Origin: Alphaproteobacteria bacterium
GTDB lineage: Bacteria; Pseudomonadota; Alphaproteobacteria; Acetobacterales; Acetobacteraceae
Assembly (NCBI GenBank): GCA_017307335.1
Contig: JAFKFJ010000183.1
Location: 1 to 61,015, forward strand
Direction: 5' to 3'
DNA length: 61,015 bases
Shown: positions 36,165 to 46,475 of the stretch, piece after piece
How positions within the stretch are numbered: position 1 is the stretch's first letter
How the letters are laid out: every line of letters begins with the position of its first letter
Notes under the pieces: generated by a model
Told to the model about the DNA's origin: nothing
What the model saw: only the letters and a program-made list of their open reading frames with translations
The model's database searches: none
Translations under genes and position numbers: made by a program

Positions 36165-36962
36165 TCAGCAGCGGTGGGGCAGCAGCTTGAACTCGGCAAG
36201 CTTGCCCGACATCACGAAGTCGCCGAAATCCATGTCAAGGTCATCCGCAACCCCGTTCTCCCAGTACCGAAGCGACACCTCGTAGTCCGGCTCCATGCTC
36301 TCCGGATTGCGGTCGAAAAAGGCGATGTGAAATCGTCCGCTCGGCAGTTTCGCGAGTGCCGGCCACTTGCTCTGCGTGCCGGCGCCCCAGCGCGTGATCA
36401 CGATGGAGCTGTCCTGCGCCCCGTTCGCCGAGGTGCCGTCGAACAGCGGCAGCGCCAGAAACTTCTTCCCCGCCTTCGCCGCGCGGATCAGGGCTTCGGT
36501 ATGCACCATCGGGAACAGCGTGCCCGCGGGCAGTGCCTTTATCATGTCCTCGGGCGTCGCGAAATGCGCCTCGCCCGGCTTGCCGGCGGCGGCCAGGGTC
36601 GCCGCCCCCGACAGGTCGCTCGTCACCGCCTGGTCGGTCGTCTGCTTCGTGCGAAAGCGCAGGTGCAGTCCGTCCTTGCTCTCCCAGGTCGTGTACTCGG
36701 AAATCATGTCGATGTCCTGGCCGTCGCGGTTGGTCAGCGTCATCTGCAGCCGCTGGCGCACCGCCCAGCCGTCGCAGGCGTCCATCACCTCGTAGGCCAT
36801 CGTCCCGCTGGCCGCCGCGACCTCGGCGCTGCGGCTGCTCTCCATGTGCAGCTCATAGATCGCCCGATGCGCCGCGAGATCGGTCGCGGCGGCGGGGGCG
36901 GCGAGCCCGAACAGCAGCACCAGGGGCAGGCCAGCCCAGCCGGCGGGACGGCGCAGGCGCAT
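36165..36962 (-). CDS. eipB: EipB-family cell-envelope integrity protein (DUF1849)
   Basis: 265 aa with a cleavable signal peptide (LPLVLLFGLAAPAAATD). DUF1849 features: HRAIYELHM, TMAYEVMDACDGWAVRQRLQ, FRTKQTTDQ and ESMEPDYEVSLRYWENGV. Cys63 and the C-terminal Cys265 match the conserved disulfide pair described for Brucella EipB, a periplasmic spiral beta-barrel protein needed for envelope integrity. It lies just upstream of the glycan cluster in the same direction, 34 nt from the fusion gene's start. Confidence 0.9.
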   Translation of the reverse strand: MRLRRPAGWAGLPLVLLFGLAAPAAATDLAAHRAIYELHMESSRSAEVAAASGTMAYEVMDACDGWAVRQRLQMTLTNRDGQDIDMISEYTTWESKDGLHLRFRTKQTTDQAVTSDLSGAATLAAAGKPGEAHFATPEDMIKALPAGTLFPMVHTEALIRAAKAGKKFLALPLFDGTSANGAQDSSIVITRWGAGTQSKWPALAKLPSGRFHIAFFDRNPESMEPDYEVSLRYWENGVADDLDMDFGDFVMSGKLAEFKLLPHRC

Positions 36963-37059
36963 GCGGCAGTCTCCTCAACGGGTCGCTCGTTCATAGGGGC
37001 AACCGCAGGTCAGCGCCAGCCGCGGGGTGCCGGTTCCCCTGCCCGTTCCCCGTGGCGGC

Positions 37060-38076
37060 TTAGGGCGGCGCCGCGCCCGCTAGCCGCTTGAAGAAGAACG
37101 TCGTGTCGCACGGCGATCCATCGGCGAAGCGTGCGTAGTCCGGGACGCAGCCGACCTCGGTCCACCCTCCGGCGCGATAGAGTCGTTCCCCGGCGCCGCC
37201 GGTCTGGGTATCGAGCACCAGCAGCGTGCGGCCGGCGTCGCGCGCGGCCTGCTCGGCGGCCGCCAGCAGGGCCGCGCCGATGCCGCGCCGGCGCGCCTCC
37301 GGACGGACTAGCATCTTGGCGAGATCGGCGCGGTGCGGCTGGTTCTGCGGCGCCGCGAACGCGAGCTGCACGGTGCCGACCAGCGTGCCGCCATGCCACG
37401 CCGCGATCAGCACCCGCTCGCCGCGCGCAACCGCGCGTGCCGTCTCGCGCCAGAACGCCCGCGCCGGCGCCATCGCCAGCGGCGCGAAGAACGAGACCGA
37501 GGCACCGGCATCGACGCAGGCCACCAGCACGCGCGCGAGCGGCACCTCCGCCGAGGCGGCGGCCGCCGCGTCCAGCGTCTGCACGACTGACTCACCCAGC
37601 GGCTTCGCGTAGCCGAACTCGATCGAGTTGGAACGATCGCCCAGCGCCCGGATAGCGCCCGCCCGCACATAGCTCCGGCCCTCGTAGAAGCGGTGGGCGC
37701 GGTCGAAGCGGGTGTCGCTCCAGAGCACGATGCGCGCCGCCCCGTGGGTGCCCGCGAAATCCTCTGCTGCCGCGGCGAGCGCATGCGCAAGCCCGGTGCC
37801 GCGCCAGGGCTGCGCCACGTACATCTTGGCAAGCTCCCAGGCGCCCTCCGCCGCCGGCCACGCGCAAACCATGCCGACCACGCGGCCCTCGGCCTCCGCC
37901 GCCCACACCGCACCGCCGCGGCCGGCGGCATAGGTGGCGAGGGTGTCAAGCTCCGGCACCTCCGCGCGATCCATGACGCAACCGGGATACTCGGCCCAGC
38001 AGGCGGCGATGAGTGCCATGAATCCGGCCGCGTCCGCGTCACGCCCCGGCCGCAGCGCCGGGCCGCCCATGCTCAC
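37060..38076 (-). CDS. Tandem GNAT acetyltransferase
   Basis: 338 aa built of two GNAT domains. The first shows LAKMYVAQPWRGTGLAHALAA (acetyl-CoA loop) and ends with FYEGRSYVR. The second shows LAKMLVRPEARRRGIGAALL and ERLYRAGGWTEVG. Fused GNAT pairs often have one active and one degenerate domain, but both loops look intact here. The start overlaps the aminotransferase stop (ATGA), so it belongs to that operon. Substrate unknown. Confidence 0.9.
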   Translation of the reverse strand: MSMGGPALRPGRDADAAGFMALIAACWAEYPGCVMDRAEVPELDTLATYAAGRGGAVWAAEAEGRVVGMVCAWPAAEGAWELAKMYVAQPWRGTGLAHALAAAAEDFAGTHGAARIVLWSDTRFDRAHRFYEGRSYVRAGAIRALGDRSNSIEFGYAKPLGESVVQTLDAAAAASAEVPLARVLVACVDAGASVSFFAPLAMAPARAFWRETARAVARGERVLIAAWHGGTLVGTVQLAFAAPQNQPHRADLAKMLVRPEARRRGIGAALLAAAEQAARDAGRTLLVLDTQTGGAGERLYRAGGWTEVGCVPDYARFADGSPCDTTFFFKRLAGAAPP

Positions 38077-39275
38077 CGCAGCGCGCCCACGAAGGCGGCG
38101 ATGCGGCGGCAGCCCTCCTCCAGCGTCGCCGCGTCGGTCGCGTAGCTGATGCGCATGTAGGGACTCATGCCGAACGCCGCGCCGTGCACGGTGGCGACAT
38201 GCGCCTCCTCCAGCAGGGCGCGGCAGAAATCCTCGTCGGTCTCGATCCGCACCCCGCCGGGGCTCATGCGGCCGAGGCAGCCGGCGATCGAGGGGAAGAC
38301 GTAGAACGCGCCCTCCGGCCGGTGGCAGGAAATCCCCGGGATCGCGTCCAGCCGGTCCACGACCAGGTCGCGGCGGCGGCGGTAGATCGCGGCGCGCTCG
38401 GCAACGAGGTCCTGCGGCCCGTCCAGCGCAGCCACGGCGGCCGCCTGGCCCACGGTGGAGACGCCCGCGGTCACCTGGCCCTGCGTGTTCACCATCGCCC
38501 GGATCAGGTCGCGCGGCCCGGCGCCGAAGCCGATGCGCCAGCCGGTCATCGCGTAGGTCTTCGAGACGCCGGAGACGGTCAGCACCCGCTCCCGCAGCTC
38601 CGGCGCCACCGCCGCGAGCGTGGTCCGCGCGAACCCGTCATAGACGAGGTGCTCATACATGTCGTCCGACAGGATCCACACATGCCGATGCCGCGCCATG
38701 ACTGCGGCGATCTCCAGCAGGTCCGCACGCCCGCAGGCGGCACCCGAGGGATTGTTCGGGAAGTTCAGCATCAGCCAGCGCGTGCGCGGGGTGATCGCGG
38801 CATCGAGGTCGGCCGGGCGCAGGCGGAACCCGTTGTTCTGCGGGCAGTTCACGAAAGTCGGCGTGCCGCCCACGACATGCGTCATCAGCGCATAGGCGGA
38901 CCAGTACGGCGCCGGGATCAGCACCTCGTCGCCCGCCTCGACCGTCGCGAGCATTGCGTCGAACAGCACCTGCTTGCCGCCGTTGCCGACGACGATCTGC
39001 TCCACCGGGTATTCGAGCCCGTGATCGCGCAGGAACTTGCGCTGCACCGCCGCCTTCAGCGCCCGCGTGCCGTCCTGCGGCGGGTATCTTGTCTCCCCGC
39101 GCAGCGCCGCCTCATGCGCCGCCGCGATGGCATGCGGCGGGGTGGGGAAATCCGGCTCGCCGATCGTCAGCGTCACCACGTCCACCCCGGCGTCGCGCAG
39201 CGCGCGGGCGCGCACGCTCATCGCCACCGTGGGCGCGACGCGCGCGCGTTCCAGGCGGGAAGCGAAGCCGGGCAT
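38073..39275 (-). CDS. PLP-dependent class I aminotransferase, aspartate aminotransferase-like
   Basis: 400 aa. PLP site: GNGGKQVLFDAMLATVEAGD, LNFPNNPSGAACG, DDMYEHLVYDGF, and the Schiff-base Lys in GVSKTYAMTGWRIGF. Substrate carboxylate Arg in MRISYATD. Paralogue of the next upstream gene with the same length and domain order, so probably a local duplication that diverged in substrate preference. Start at 39275 (MPGFASRLERARV), 5 nt after the stop of that paralogue. Confidence 0.9.
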   Translation of the reverse strand: MPGFASRLERARVAPTVAMSVRARALRDAGVDVVTLTIGEPDFPTPPHAIAAAHEAALRGETRYPPQDGTRALKAAVQRKFLRDHGLEYPVEQIVVGNGGKQVLFDAMLATVEAGDEVLIPAPYWSAYALMTHVVGGTPTFVNCPQNNGFRLRPADLDAAITPRTRWLMLNFPNNPSGAACGRADLLEIAAVMARHRHVWILSDDMYEHLVYDGFARTTLAAVAPELRERVLTVSGVSKTYAMTGWRIGFGAGPRDLIRAMVNTQGQVTAGVSTVGQAAAVAALDGPQDLVAERAAIYRRRRDLVVDRLDAIPGISCHRPEGAFYVFPSIAGCLGRMSPGGVRIETDEDFCRALLEEAHVATVHGAAFGMSPYMRISYATDAATLEEGCRRIAAFVGALR

Positions 39276-39280
39276 GCGCG

Positions 39281-41096
<1,816 letters not shown>

Positions 41097-41100
41097 CCCG

Positions 41101-41970
41101 TCAGATCGCGTAATCGGGCGGCGGCAGCATCTGGTCCATGGTCAGCGCCGGCAGGTCGACGAGCTTCGGCCCCACCGGGCGCGCCGGGACCCCCACCACG
41201 GTCGTATGGGGCGCTACCGGGTCGAGCACGATCGAGCCCGCGCCGACCTTCGCCCCCTCGCCCACCTCGATATTGCCCAGCACCTTGGCGCCGGCGCCGA
41301 GCAGCACCCCGCGCCGGATCTTCGGGTGGCGGTCGCCGCATTCCTTGCCGGTGCCGCCGAGCGTGACCCCTTGCAGCAGCGACACGTCATCCTCCACCAC
41401 CGCCGTCTCGCCGATCACGAGGCCGGTGCCGTGGTCGATCATGATGCCGCAGCCCAGCCGCGCCGCGGGATGGATGTCGATCCCGAGCACCTCCGCCGAG
41501 CGGCTCTGCACGTGGTTGGCGAAGTGCTGCCGGTCGCGCCGCCACAGCCAGTGGCTCACCCGATAGGCCTGCAGCGCCAGGAAGCCTTTGAAGAACAGGA
41601 ACGGCGTCACGAGGTCGGGGCACGCGGGGTCGCGGTCGCGCACCGCCGTCAGGTCGGCCGCCGCCGCCTCCACGATGCGCGGGTCGGCGTCGAACGCCTC
41701 GGCCACCAGCGCGGTCAGCGCCGCGGCCCCCACGTCCTCGTCGCCCAGCTTGCGGCCGAGCCGGGTCGCCAGCGCATCGCCGAAGCTCGCGTGACGCAGC
41801 AGCGCGGCCGTGACCGACGGGCCCATCAGCGCATCGCGCTCCGCCGCCTCCACCGCCTCGCGGCGCAGCGTGGCCCAGAGCGCACCCAGGTCGTCCGCGC
41901 CGTCGCGCTCGCACAGCGCAGGCCCGCTCGGAAGCATGAGTGCCGCTGGCGCGGATCGGTTCTGTGGCAT
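41101..41970 (-). CDS. cysE: Serine O-acetyltransferase
   Basis: 289 aa; makes O-acetylserine for cysteine synthesis. N-terminal helical domain (ALWATLRREAVEAAERDALM, SFGDALATRLGRKLGDEDV), then left-handed beta-helix with hexapeptide repeats: DIHPAARLGCGIMIDHGTGL, VIGETAVVEDDVSLLQGVTL, GGTGKECGDRHPKIRRGVLL. Catalytic His residues and the C-terminal tail that would engage cysteine synthase are present (ending DYAI). Start at 41970 (MPQNRSAPAAL); 42036 is too far upstream of homology. Confidence 0.95.
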   Translation of the reverse strand: MPQNRSAPAALMLPSGPALCERDGADDLGALWATLRREAVEAAERDALMGPSVTAALLRHASFGDALATRLGRKLGDEDVGAAALTALVAEAFDADPRIVEAAAADLTAVRDRDPACPDLVTPFLFFKGFLALQAYRVSHWLWRRDRQHFANHVQSRSAEVLGIDIHPAARLGCGIMIDHGTGLVIGETAVVEDDVSLLQGVTLGGTGKECGDRHPKIRRGVLLGAGAKVLGNIEVGEGAKVGAGSIVLDPVAPHTTVVGVPARPVGPKLVDLPALTMDQMLPPPDYAI

Positions 41971-42047
41971 GGCCGTCTCCAGGTGTCGGTTACGACATAG
42001 GGCGGGACGGCCGGGCCGCCACCCCCACCCCTGCAACCCTCGGCCCC

Positions 42048-43010
42048 TCAGGCGGTCGCCGCCAGCCGCTTGCGGTAGCCGAAGGAGCGTTCGATGCGGC
42101 CCAGGATGTGCTCGCCGGCGCTGACCGGCGGGTAGCGGCAGTCCGCCTCCGCCACCCCGAGCGCCCGCGGATCGACCACCGCCTTGAAATCCGGGTCGTA
42201 GAAGGTCGCGATCGAGAAGCGCTCGCGCCCCGAGCGGTTGACCACGCGATGCGGCGTGGAGGCGTAGCGATCGTTGGTCCAGCGGCCGAGCAGGTCACCC
42301 GCGTTCACCACCAGCGTGCCGGGAATCGGGGTCGCCGGAATCCACGCCCTGCTCGCGCGATCCAGCACTTCGAGGCCGCCGTTGTCGTCCTGCCAGAGCA
42401 GCGTGATGCAGCCGAAATCGGTGTGCGGGGCCACGCCGAACACGTCCGCCTCCGCCATCGGCGGCTGTGGCGGGTAGTAGATGATCTGCGTGCGCTGCAG
42501 CCGCTTGCGATACCTGTCGGCAAAGAAGTCCGGCGCGACGCCGAGCGACACGGCCACGCCGCGCATCAGGTCCGCACCGCACGCCCCCAGCGCGTCGTAA
42601 TAGGCCGAGAGTGCCGCGCGAAACGCCGGCATCTCCGCCGGCCAGTTGTTCGGGCCGCGCAGCTTCTCACCGGCCAGCACGTCGGGATCGTCCTCCGGCA
42701 GTTCGAGACCGATGCTGAAGAACTCCTTCTGGTCGGGGTGCTTCGCCTCGTACATCAGCGCATCGCCCAGCGCGTTGAAGCCGCGATGGCGGGCATTCAC
42801 CGCCGCCCGCCGCTTCACCTCCAGCGGCAGATGGAAAAAGTGCCGCGCCTGCTCCGCCGCCGCGTCGATGATCGCCGCCGGCACGCCGTGCCCGGCGACG
42901 TAGAAGAAGCCGCGCGCGGTGCATGCCTCCCGGATGGCCGTCGCGGCGGCCTCCGTTGCGGCTGCGTCATGGCGGCGCAGGCCGGCGATGTCGATGATCG
43001 GGATCGTCAT
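42048..43010 (-). CDS. 2-Oxoglutarate/Fe(II)-dependent oxygenase, isopenicillin-N-synthase-like
   Basis: 320 aa. N-terminal non-haem dioxygenase domain (GFFYVAGHGVPAAII). The jelly roll has the iron ligands HTDFG and STPHRVVN, with the 2-oxoglutarate Arg in GRERFSIATFYDP. Typical of ethylene-forming-enzyme or gibberellin oxidase-type proteins in bacteria; the substrate cannot be told. It is divergent from the amino-acid ABC transporter genes, 111 nt away. Confidence 0.9.
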   Translation of the reverse strand: MTIPIIDIAGLRRHDAAATEAAATAIREACTARGFFYVAGHGVPAAIIDAAAEQARHFFHLPLEVKRRAAVNARHRGFNALGDALMYEAKHPDQKEFFSIGLELPEDDPDVLAGEKLRGPNNWPAEMPAFRAALSAYYDALGACGADLMRGVAVSLGVAPDFFADRYRKRLQRTQIIYYPPQPPMAEADVFGVAPHTDFGCITLLWQDDNGGLEVLDRASRAWIPATPIPGTLVVNAGDLLGRWTNDRYASTPHRVVNRSGRERFSIATFYDPDFKAVVDPRALGVAEADCRYPPVSAGEHILGRIERSFGYRKRLAATA

Positions 43011-43121
43011 GGCAGCGCGTCTCTCCGCTCTCCCGCAATGCTTACAACCCCGCGCACGTCATGCAACATCGCCATGCAAGCCGTGCGCTGGGCGCGTATC
43101 CAAAGCCGCGCGGGTGGGGAG

Positions 43122-43964
43122 ATGGCAATGACAATCGCATTCACGCGCCGCCAGGCCCTGGCGACGCTCGCCGTTGGCGCCACGGCACTGTCCGGCCGGG
43201 CCCGCGCCGCCGAGGATGTGCTCGCGCATGTGAAATCCTCCGGCGAGCTGCGCGTCGGCACGGAGACGTTCTTCGCCCCGTTCGACTTCATGGATGCCGG
43301 CGAGCACAAGGGCCTCAACGTCGACCTGTTCGCCGAGATCGCCAAGGAGATGGGTGTCAAGCTCACCTGGGTCGACCTGCCATGGGACAGCGTGCTGCCG
43401 GGGCTGGAGGCCGGGAAGTTCGACATGGTCGCGGGGCCGGCCACGATCACCAAGGCGCGGATGGCGCGCTACCGCTTCTCGGTGCCGATCGCGGACGCGA
43501 CGGTGGCGCTGCTGAAGAACGCGCGGGAGAAGGATCTCACGAAGCCCGAGGACATTTCCGGCAAGGTGGTCGGATCGGGCAAGGCGACGGCGCAGCTCGC
43601 GCAGTTGCGCGACTATGCCGCGAAGCTACCGAAGCCGCCGACCATCCGCGAGTTCGTCGATTTCAACACGGCCTATGCCGACCTCGCCGCCGGGCGCATC
43701 GTCGCGGTTGCCAATTCGCTGCCCAACATCGCCTATGTGGCGAAGCAGCGGCCGGACGTGTTCGCCGTGGTGCAGCCGCCGTTCGGGCTGAAAAGCTATT
43801 TCGGCTATATCGGCCGCAAGGATCCGCAATACGCGAGCCTGATGGATACCGTGGACGGCCTGATTCTGAAGATGAAGAAGGACGGCCGGCTGGAAGCGAT
43901 GCAGAAGAAATGGTTCGGCGTGGTGTTCGACACGCCCGACCAGGTGCCGACGCCGAACGTCTGA
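43122..43964 (+). CDS. Amino-acid ABC transporter substrate-binding protein
   Basis: 280 aa with a Tat-like leader (FTRRQALATLAVGATALSGRARA) and the SBP_bac_3 fold: GELRVGTETFFAPFDFMDAG, EMGVKLTWVDLPWDSVLPGL, and the ligand site KFDMVAGPATITKARM. Periplasmic receptor for a polar or acidic amino acid. ATG 43128 is an alternative start; GGGGAG lies 6 nt before it. First gene of a four-gene uptake operon. Confidence 0.92.
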   Translation: MAMTIAFTRRQALATLAVGATALSGRARAAEDVLAHVKSSGELRVGTETFFAPFDFMDAGEHKGLNVDLFAEIAKEMGVKLTWVDLPWDSVLPGLEAGKFDMVAGPATITKARMARYRFSVPIADATVALLKNAREKDLTKPEDISGKVVGSGKATAQLAQLRDYAAKLPKPPTIREFVDFNTAYADLAAGRIVAVANSLPNIAYVAKQRPDVFAVVQPPFGLKSYFGYIGRKDPQYASLMDTVDGLILKMKKDGRLEAMQKKWFGVVFDTPDQVPTPNV

Positions 43965-43986
43965 ACCCTGATCGGGGCGGCTCGGC

Positions 43987-44616
43987 ATGACGTGGCGCTA
44001 TGTCGAGCTGCTCGCGATCGGCGCCGCGGTCACCGCCGGCGTCAGCATCGTCGCGATCCTCCTCGGACTCGGGCTCGGCGTCCTCGTGTGCAGCGCATCG
44101 CTCGCGCGCAGCGGTGCCGTGCGCGCCGCAGGCCGGCTCTATATCAGCTTCTTCCGCGGCTCGCCGCTGCTCGTGCAGTTGCTGATGATCTACTACCTGC
44201 TGCCCGCCGCCGGCATCAACGTGCCGAGCCTCGTCGCCGCGGTGCTCGGGCTCGCGCTCTGCACCGCCGCGTACCAGGCCGAGAACCTGCGCGGCGGCTT
44301 TTTGAGCGTCGCACCGGGGCTGATCGAGGCCGCGCAGATGCTCGGCATGGCGCCGTGGCGCATCCTGCTGCGCATCCGGCTGCCGATCGCGTTGCGCCTG
44401 ACGCTGCCGGCGGTGCTGAACGAGGCGATCATGATCCTGAAAGCCTCGTCACTGGTCTCCGTCGTCGGCGTCGAGGAGCTGACGCGCTCGGCGCAGAACC
44501 TCGCCACCAGCACCTACCGGCCGATCCCGATCTATGCCGCGGCGGGCGCGTTCTATCTGATCCTCAACCGGCTGCTCGCCGGCGGTGGCGGCGTGCTGCG
44601 GCGGATGCTCGGATGA
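43987..44616 (+). CDS. Amino-acid ABC transporter permease
   Basis: 209-aa inner-membrane protein of the His/Glu/Gln/Arg/opine family, several helices (GVSIVAILLGLGLGVLVCS, VAAVLGLALCTAAYQAENLR). It carries the EAA-like loop GLIEAAQMLGMAPWRILLRI and the polar family's SFFRGSPLLVQLLMIYYLLP. Pairs with the next permease through an ATGA overlap. Confidence 0.93.
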   Translation: MTWRYVELLAIGAAVTAGVSIVAILLGLGLGVLVCSASLARSGAVRAAGRLYISFFRGSPLLVQLLMIYYLLPAAGINVPSLVAAVLGLALCTAAYQAENLRGGFLSVAPGLIEAAQMLGMAPWRILLRIRLPIALRLTLPAVLNEAIMILKASSLVSVVGVEELTRSAQNLATSTYRPIPIYAAAGAFYLILNRLLAGGGGVLRRMLG

Positions 44617-45278
44617 AGTTCGATGTCGGGCTCATCCTGTCGTGGATTCCCGCGGCGCTCGCCGGGCTGGAGATCACGATCGCGGTGTGGCTCGCCGGCG
44701 GCCTGTGCGCGCTGGCGCTCGGCTTCGGCGTCGCCGCCGCGCGCCGCTTCGGCGGCGCCCTCGTCGATCGCGCGCTCACGCTCTACGTCGCCTTGATCCG
44801 CGACACGCCGTTCCTGATCCAGCTTTTCCTGCTCTACTACGGGGGACCCTTCGTCGGCCTGGAGCTGGAACCCTATCAGGCCGGGCTGATCGGACTCACG
44901 GTCTACGGCAGCGCCTATTTCGCCGAGATCATCCGCGCAGGGTTCGAGGCGGTGCCGGTGGGGCATCAGGAGGCCGCGATCTGCGCCGGGCTCACGCGGG
45001 CGCAGATGGTCCGCCGCATCCTGCTGCCCGAGATGGCGCTGCTCGTGCTGCCGCCCGTGGTGAACATGCAGATCCTGCTGCTGAAGGAGACCGCCGTGCT
45101 CTCTATCGTCACCGTGCCGGAGCTGACGATGACACTGACCTCGCTCGGCTCGGAGCATTTCGCCTTCGCCGAGGCGCTGTCGCTGCTCGCCGGCCTCTAC
45201 TGGGTGCTGGTGGAAGTCACCGGCGCACTCGGCCGCTTCGCCGAGCGCCGCCTCGCCCGCCTCAGCTTCGCCGCCTGA
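44613..45278 (+). CDS. Amino-acid ABC transporter permease
   Basis: 221 aa, same family: RDTPFLIQLFLLYYGGPFVG, GSAYFAEIIRAGFEAVPVGH and the EAA loop QEAAICAGLTRAQMVRRILL. Heterodimerises with the first permease to form the pore. Start overlaps the upstream stop by four bases; stop shares a base with the ATPase start. Confidence 0.93.
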   Translation: MKFDVGLILSWIPAALAGLEITIAVWLAGGLCALALGFGVAAARRFGGALVDRALTLYVALIRDTPFLIQLFLLYYGGPFVGLELEPYQAGLIGLTVYGSAYFAEIIRAGFEAVPVGHQEAAICAGLTRAQMVRRILLPEMALLVLPPVVNMQILLLKETAVLSIVTVPELTMTLTSLGSEHFAFAEALSLLAGLYWVLVEVTGALGRFAERRLARLSFAA

Positions 45279-46081
45279 TGGCCGCGGCGCTGCAGGTCCG
45301 CCGGCTCGGCAAACGCTTCGGCGCGCATGCGGTGCTGCGCGAGATCGACCTCGCGGTGCGCGAGGGCGAGGTCACCTGCATCGTCGGTCCCTCCGGCTCC
45401 GGCAAGAGCACGCTGCTGCGCTGCATGGCGTTCCTGGAGGCACCGAGCGAAGGCGAGATCACCGTCTATGGCGCGCCGCTCGGCTTCCGGGTCACGGAAT
45501 CAGGCGAGCGGCAGCGCCTGCCCGACAGCGACGTGGCGCGGGTGCGGCGCAACATCGGCATGGTGTTCCAGCAGTTCAATCTCTGGCCGCACATGACCGC
45601 GCTGGGCAACGTCGCCGAGGCGCTGCGCCAGGTGCGCCGCCTGCCGCGGCGGGAGGCGGAGGCGCGGGCGATGGCGCAGCTCGCCAAGGTCGGGCTGGCT
45701 GAGCGGGCGCGGCACTATCCCTCGCAGCTCTCCGGCGGCCAGCAGCAGCGCGTCGCGATCGCGCGGGCGCTGGCGATGGAGCCGCGCATCATGCTGTTTG
45801 ACGAGCCGACCTCCTCGCTCGATCCGGAGCTGACCGGCGAGGTGCTGAACGTGATGCGCGAGCTGGCGCGCGCGGGGATGACGATGGCGGTGGTCACCCA
45901 CGAGATCGGCTTCGCCGCCACCGTCGCCCAGCACATCGTGTTTCTCGACGACGGCCGCATCCTGCTGGAAGGCACGCCGCAATCGGTGTTCGCGCAGCCG
46001 TGGCATCCGCGGCTGGCGCAGTTCCTGGAAACCTACATCGACCGCGGCGCCGCCGTGCTGCTGCAGGGGGCGCCCGCCTGA
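45278..46081 (+). CDS. Amino-acid ABC transporter ATP-binding protein
   Basis: 267 aa. Walker A GPSGSGKST, Q-loop FQQFNLWPH, signature LSGGQQQR, Walker B IMLFDEPTS, H-loop VVTHEIGFA. The GlnQ/HisP-like subfamily. Between Walker A and the Q-loop is an insert (VYGAPLGFRVTESGERQRLP) a little longer than usual. ATG start reuses the last base of the permease stop (TGATG). Confidence 0.94.
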   Translation: MAAALQVRRLGKRFGAHAVLREIDLAVREGEVTCIVGPSGSGKSTLLRCMAFLEAPSEGEITVYGAPLGFRVTESGERQRLPDSDVARVRRNIGMVFQQFNLWPHMTALGNVAEALRQVRRLPRREAEARAMAQLAKVGLAERARHYPSQLSGGQQQRVAIARALAMEPRIMLFDEPTSSLDPELTGEVLNVMRELARAGMTMAVVTHEIGFAATVAQHIVFLDDGRILLEGTPQSVFAQPWHPRLAQFLETYIDRGAAVLLQGAPA

Positions 46082-46082
46082 T

Positions 46083-46195
46083 GCGCTAGAACGGGATGAG
46101 TTCGCTCACGCTCACTCAACCCGTTCCAGGTCTTTGATTTGAGAGCATGATTCAGACCTCCGGCGATTCCGCCTCCGGTCATCATGCTCTAGCGC
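46083..46195. repeat. Compound palindromic intergenic repeat
   Basis: Outer arms GCGCTAGA (46083-46090) and TCTAGCGC (46188-46195). Nested within are two more inverted repeats: GAACGGGATGAGT/ACTCAACCCGTTC (46089-46101 and 46114-46126, one mismatch) and AGAGCATGA/TCATGCTCT (46142-46150 and 46182-46190). It begins right after the ABC ATPase stop. The GAGCATGATT...TCATGCTC module resembles the mosaic intergenic repeats of Rhizobiales, so this is likely a member of a dispersed repeat family and may double as a transcription stop. Confidence 0.7.
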
Positions 46196-46465
46196 CAGTG
46201 GAGGGAATCCAGACCCAGGCGTTGCCGCGCCAGGCCCAGTGGCCGTACACGTCGTGGGGCCAGTGCGGCCGCATCGCCACGTAGCGGCCGGGATTCCATA
46301 CCTAGCCGCCGCGCGCCCACTGCCAGTGCCGGGGCCCCCAGGCGTAGTGCGGCCCCGGCGGCGGTGGCGGCGGCAGCTCGCCGCGCAGCGGCGGCACAAC
46401 GGCGTACGGCGCCGCAGAACATCCGGGCGGTGCCGCGAAGCACCGCCCTCCTGCCAATCCAGCAT
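46193..46465 (-). pseudogene. Broken gene for a YXWGXW-type repeat protein
   Basis: A strong ribosome-binding site (AAGGAGTAACG) lies before the ATG at 46465, just after the ilvD stop. That frame does not give the protein. A second frame from about 46405 encodes PPLRGELPPPPPPGPHYAWG, GPRHWQWARGG, then an in-frame TAG (the CTA at 46301-46303 on the plus strand) and VWNPGRYVAMRPHW...YGHWAWRGNAWVWIPST. This is the Trp/Gly/Pro-rich pattern of small secreted YXWGXW-repeat proteins. At least one frameshift and one nonsense codon are therefore present. Inactive remnant is the simplest reading; sequencing error could explain part of it. Confidence 0.6.
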
Positions 46466-46475
46466 CGTTACTCCT

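Noticed and set aside
33818..36190. Open frame of 790 codons antisense to the FkbM-glycosyltransferase fusion
   Set aside because: The opposite strand shows complete enzymatic motifs; this frame shows none.
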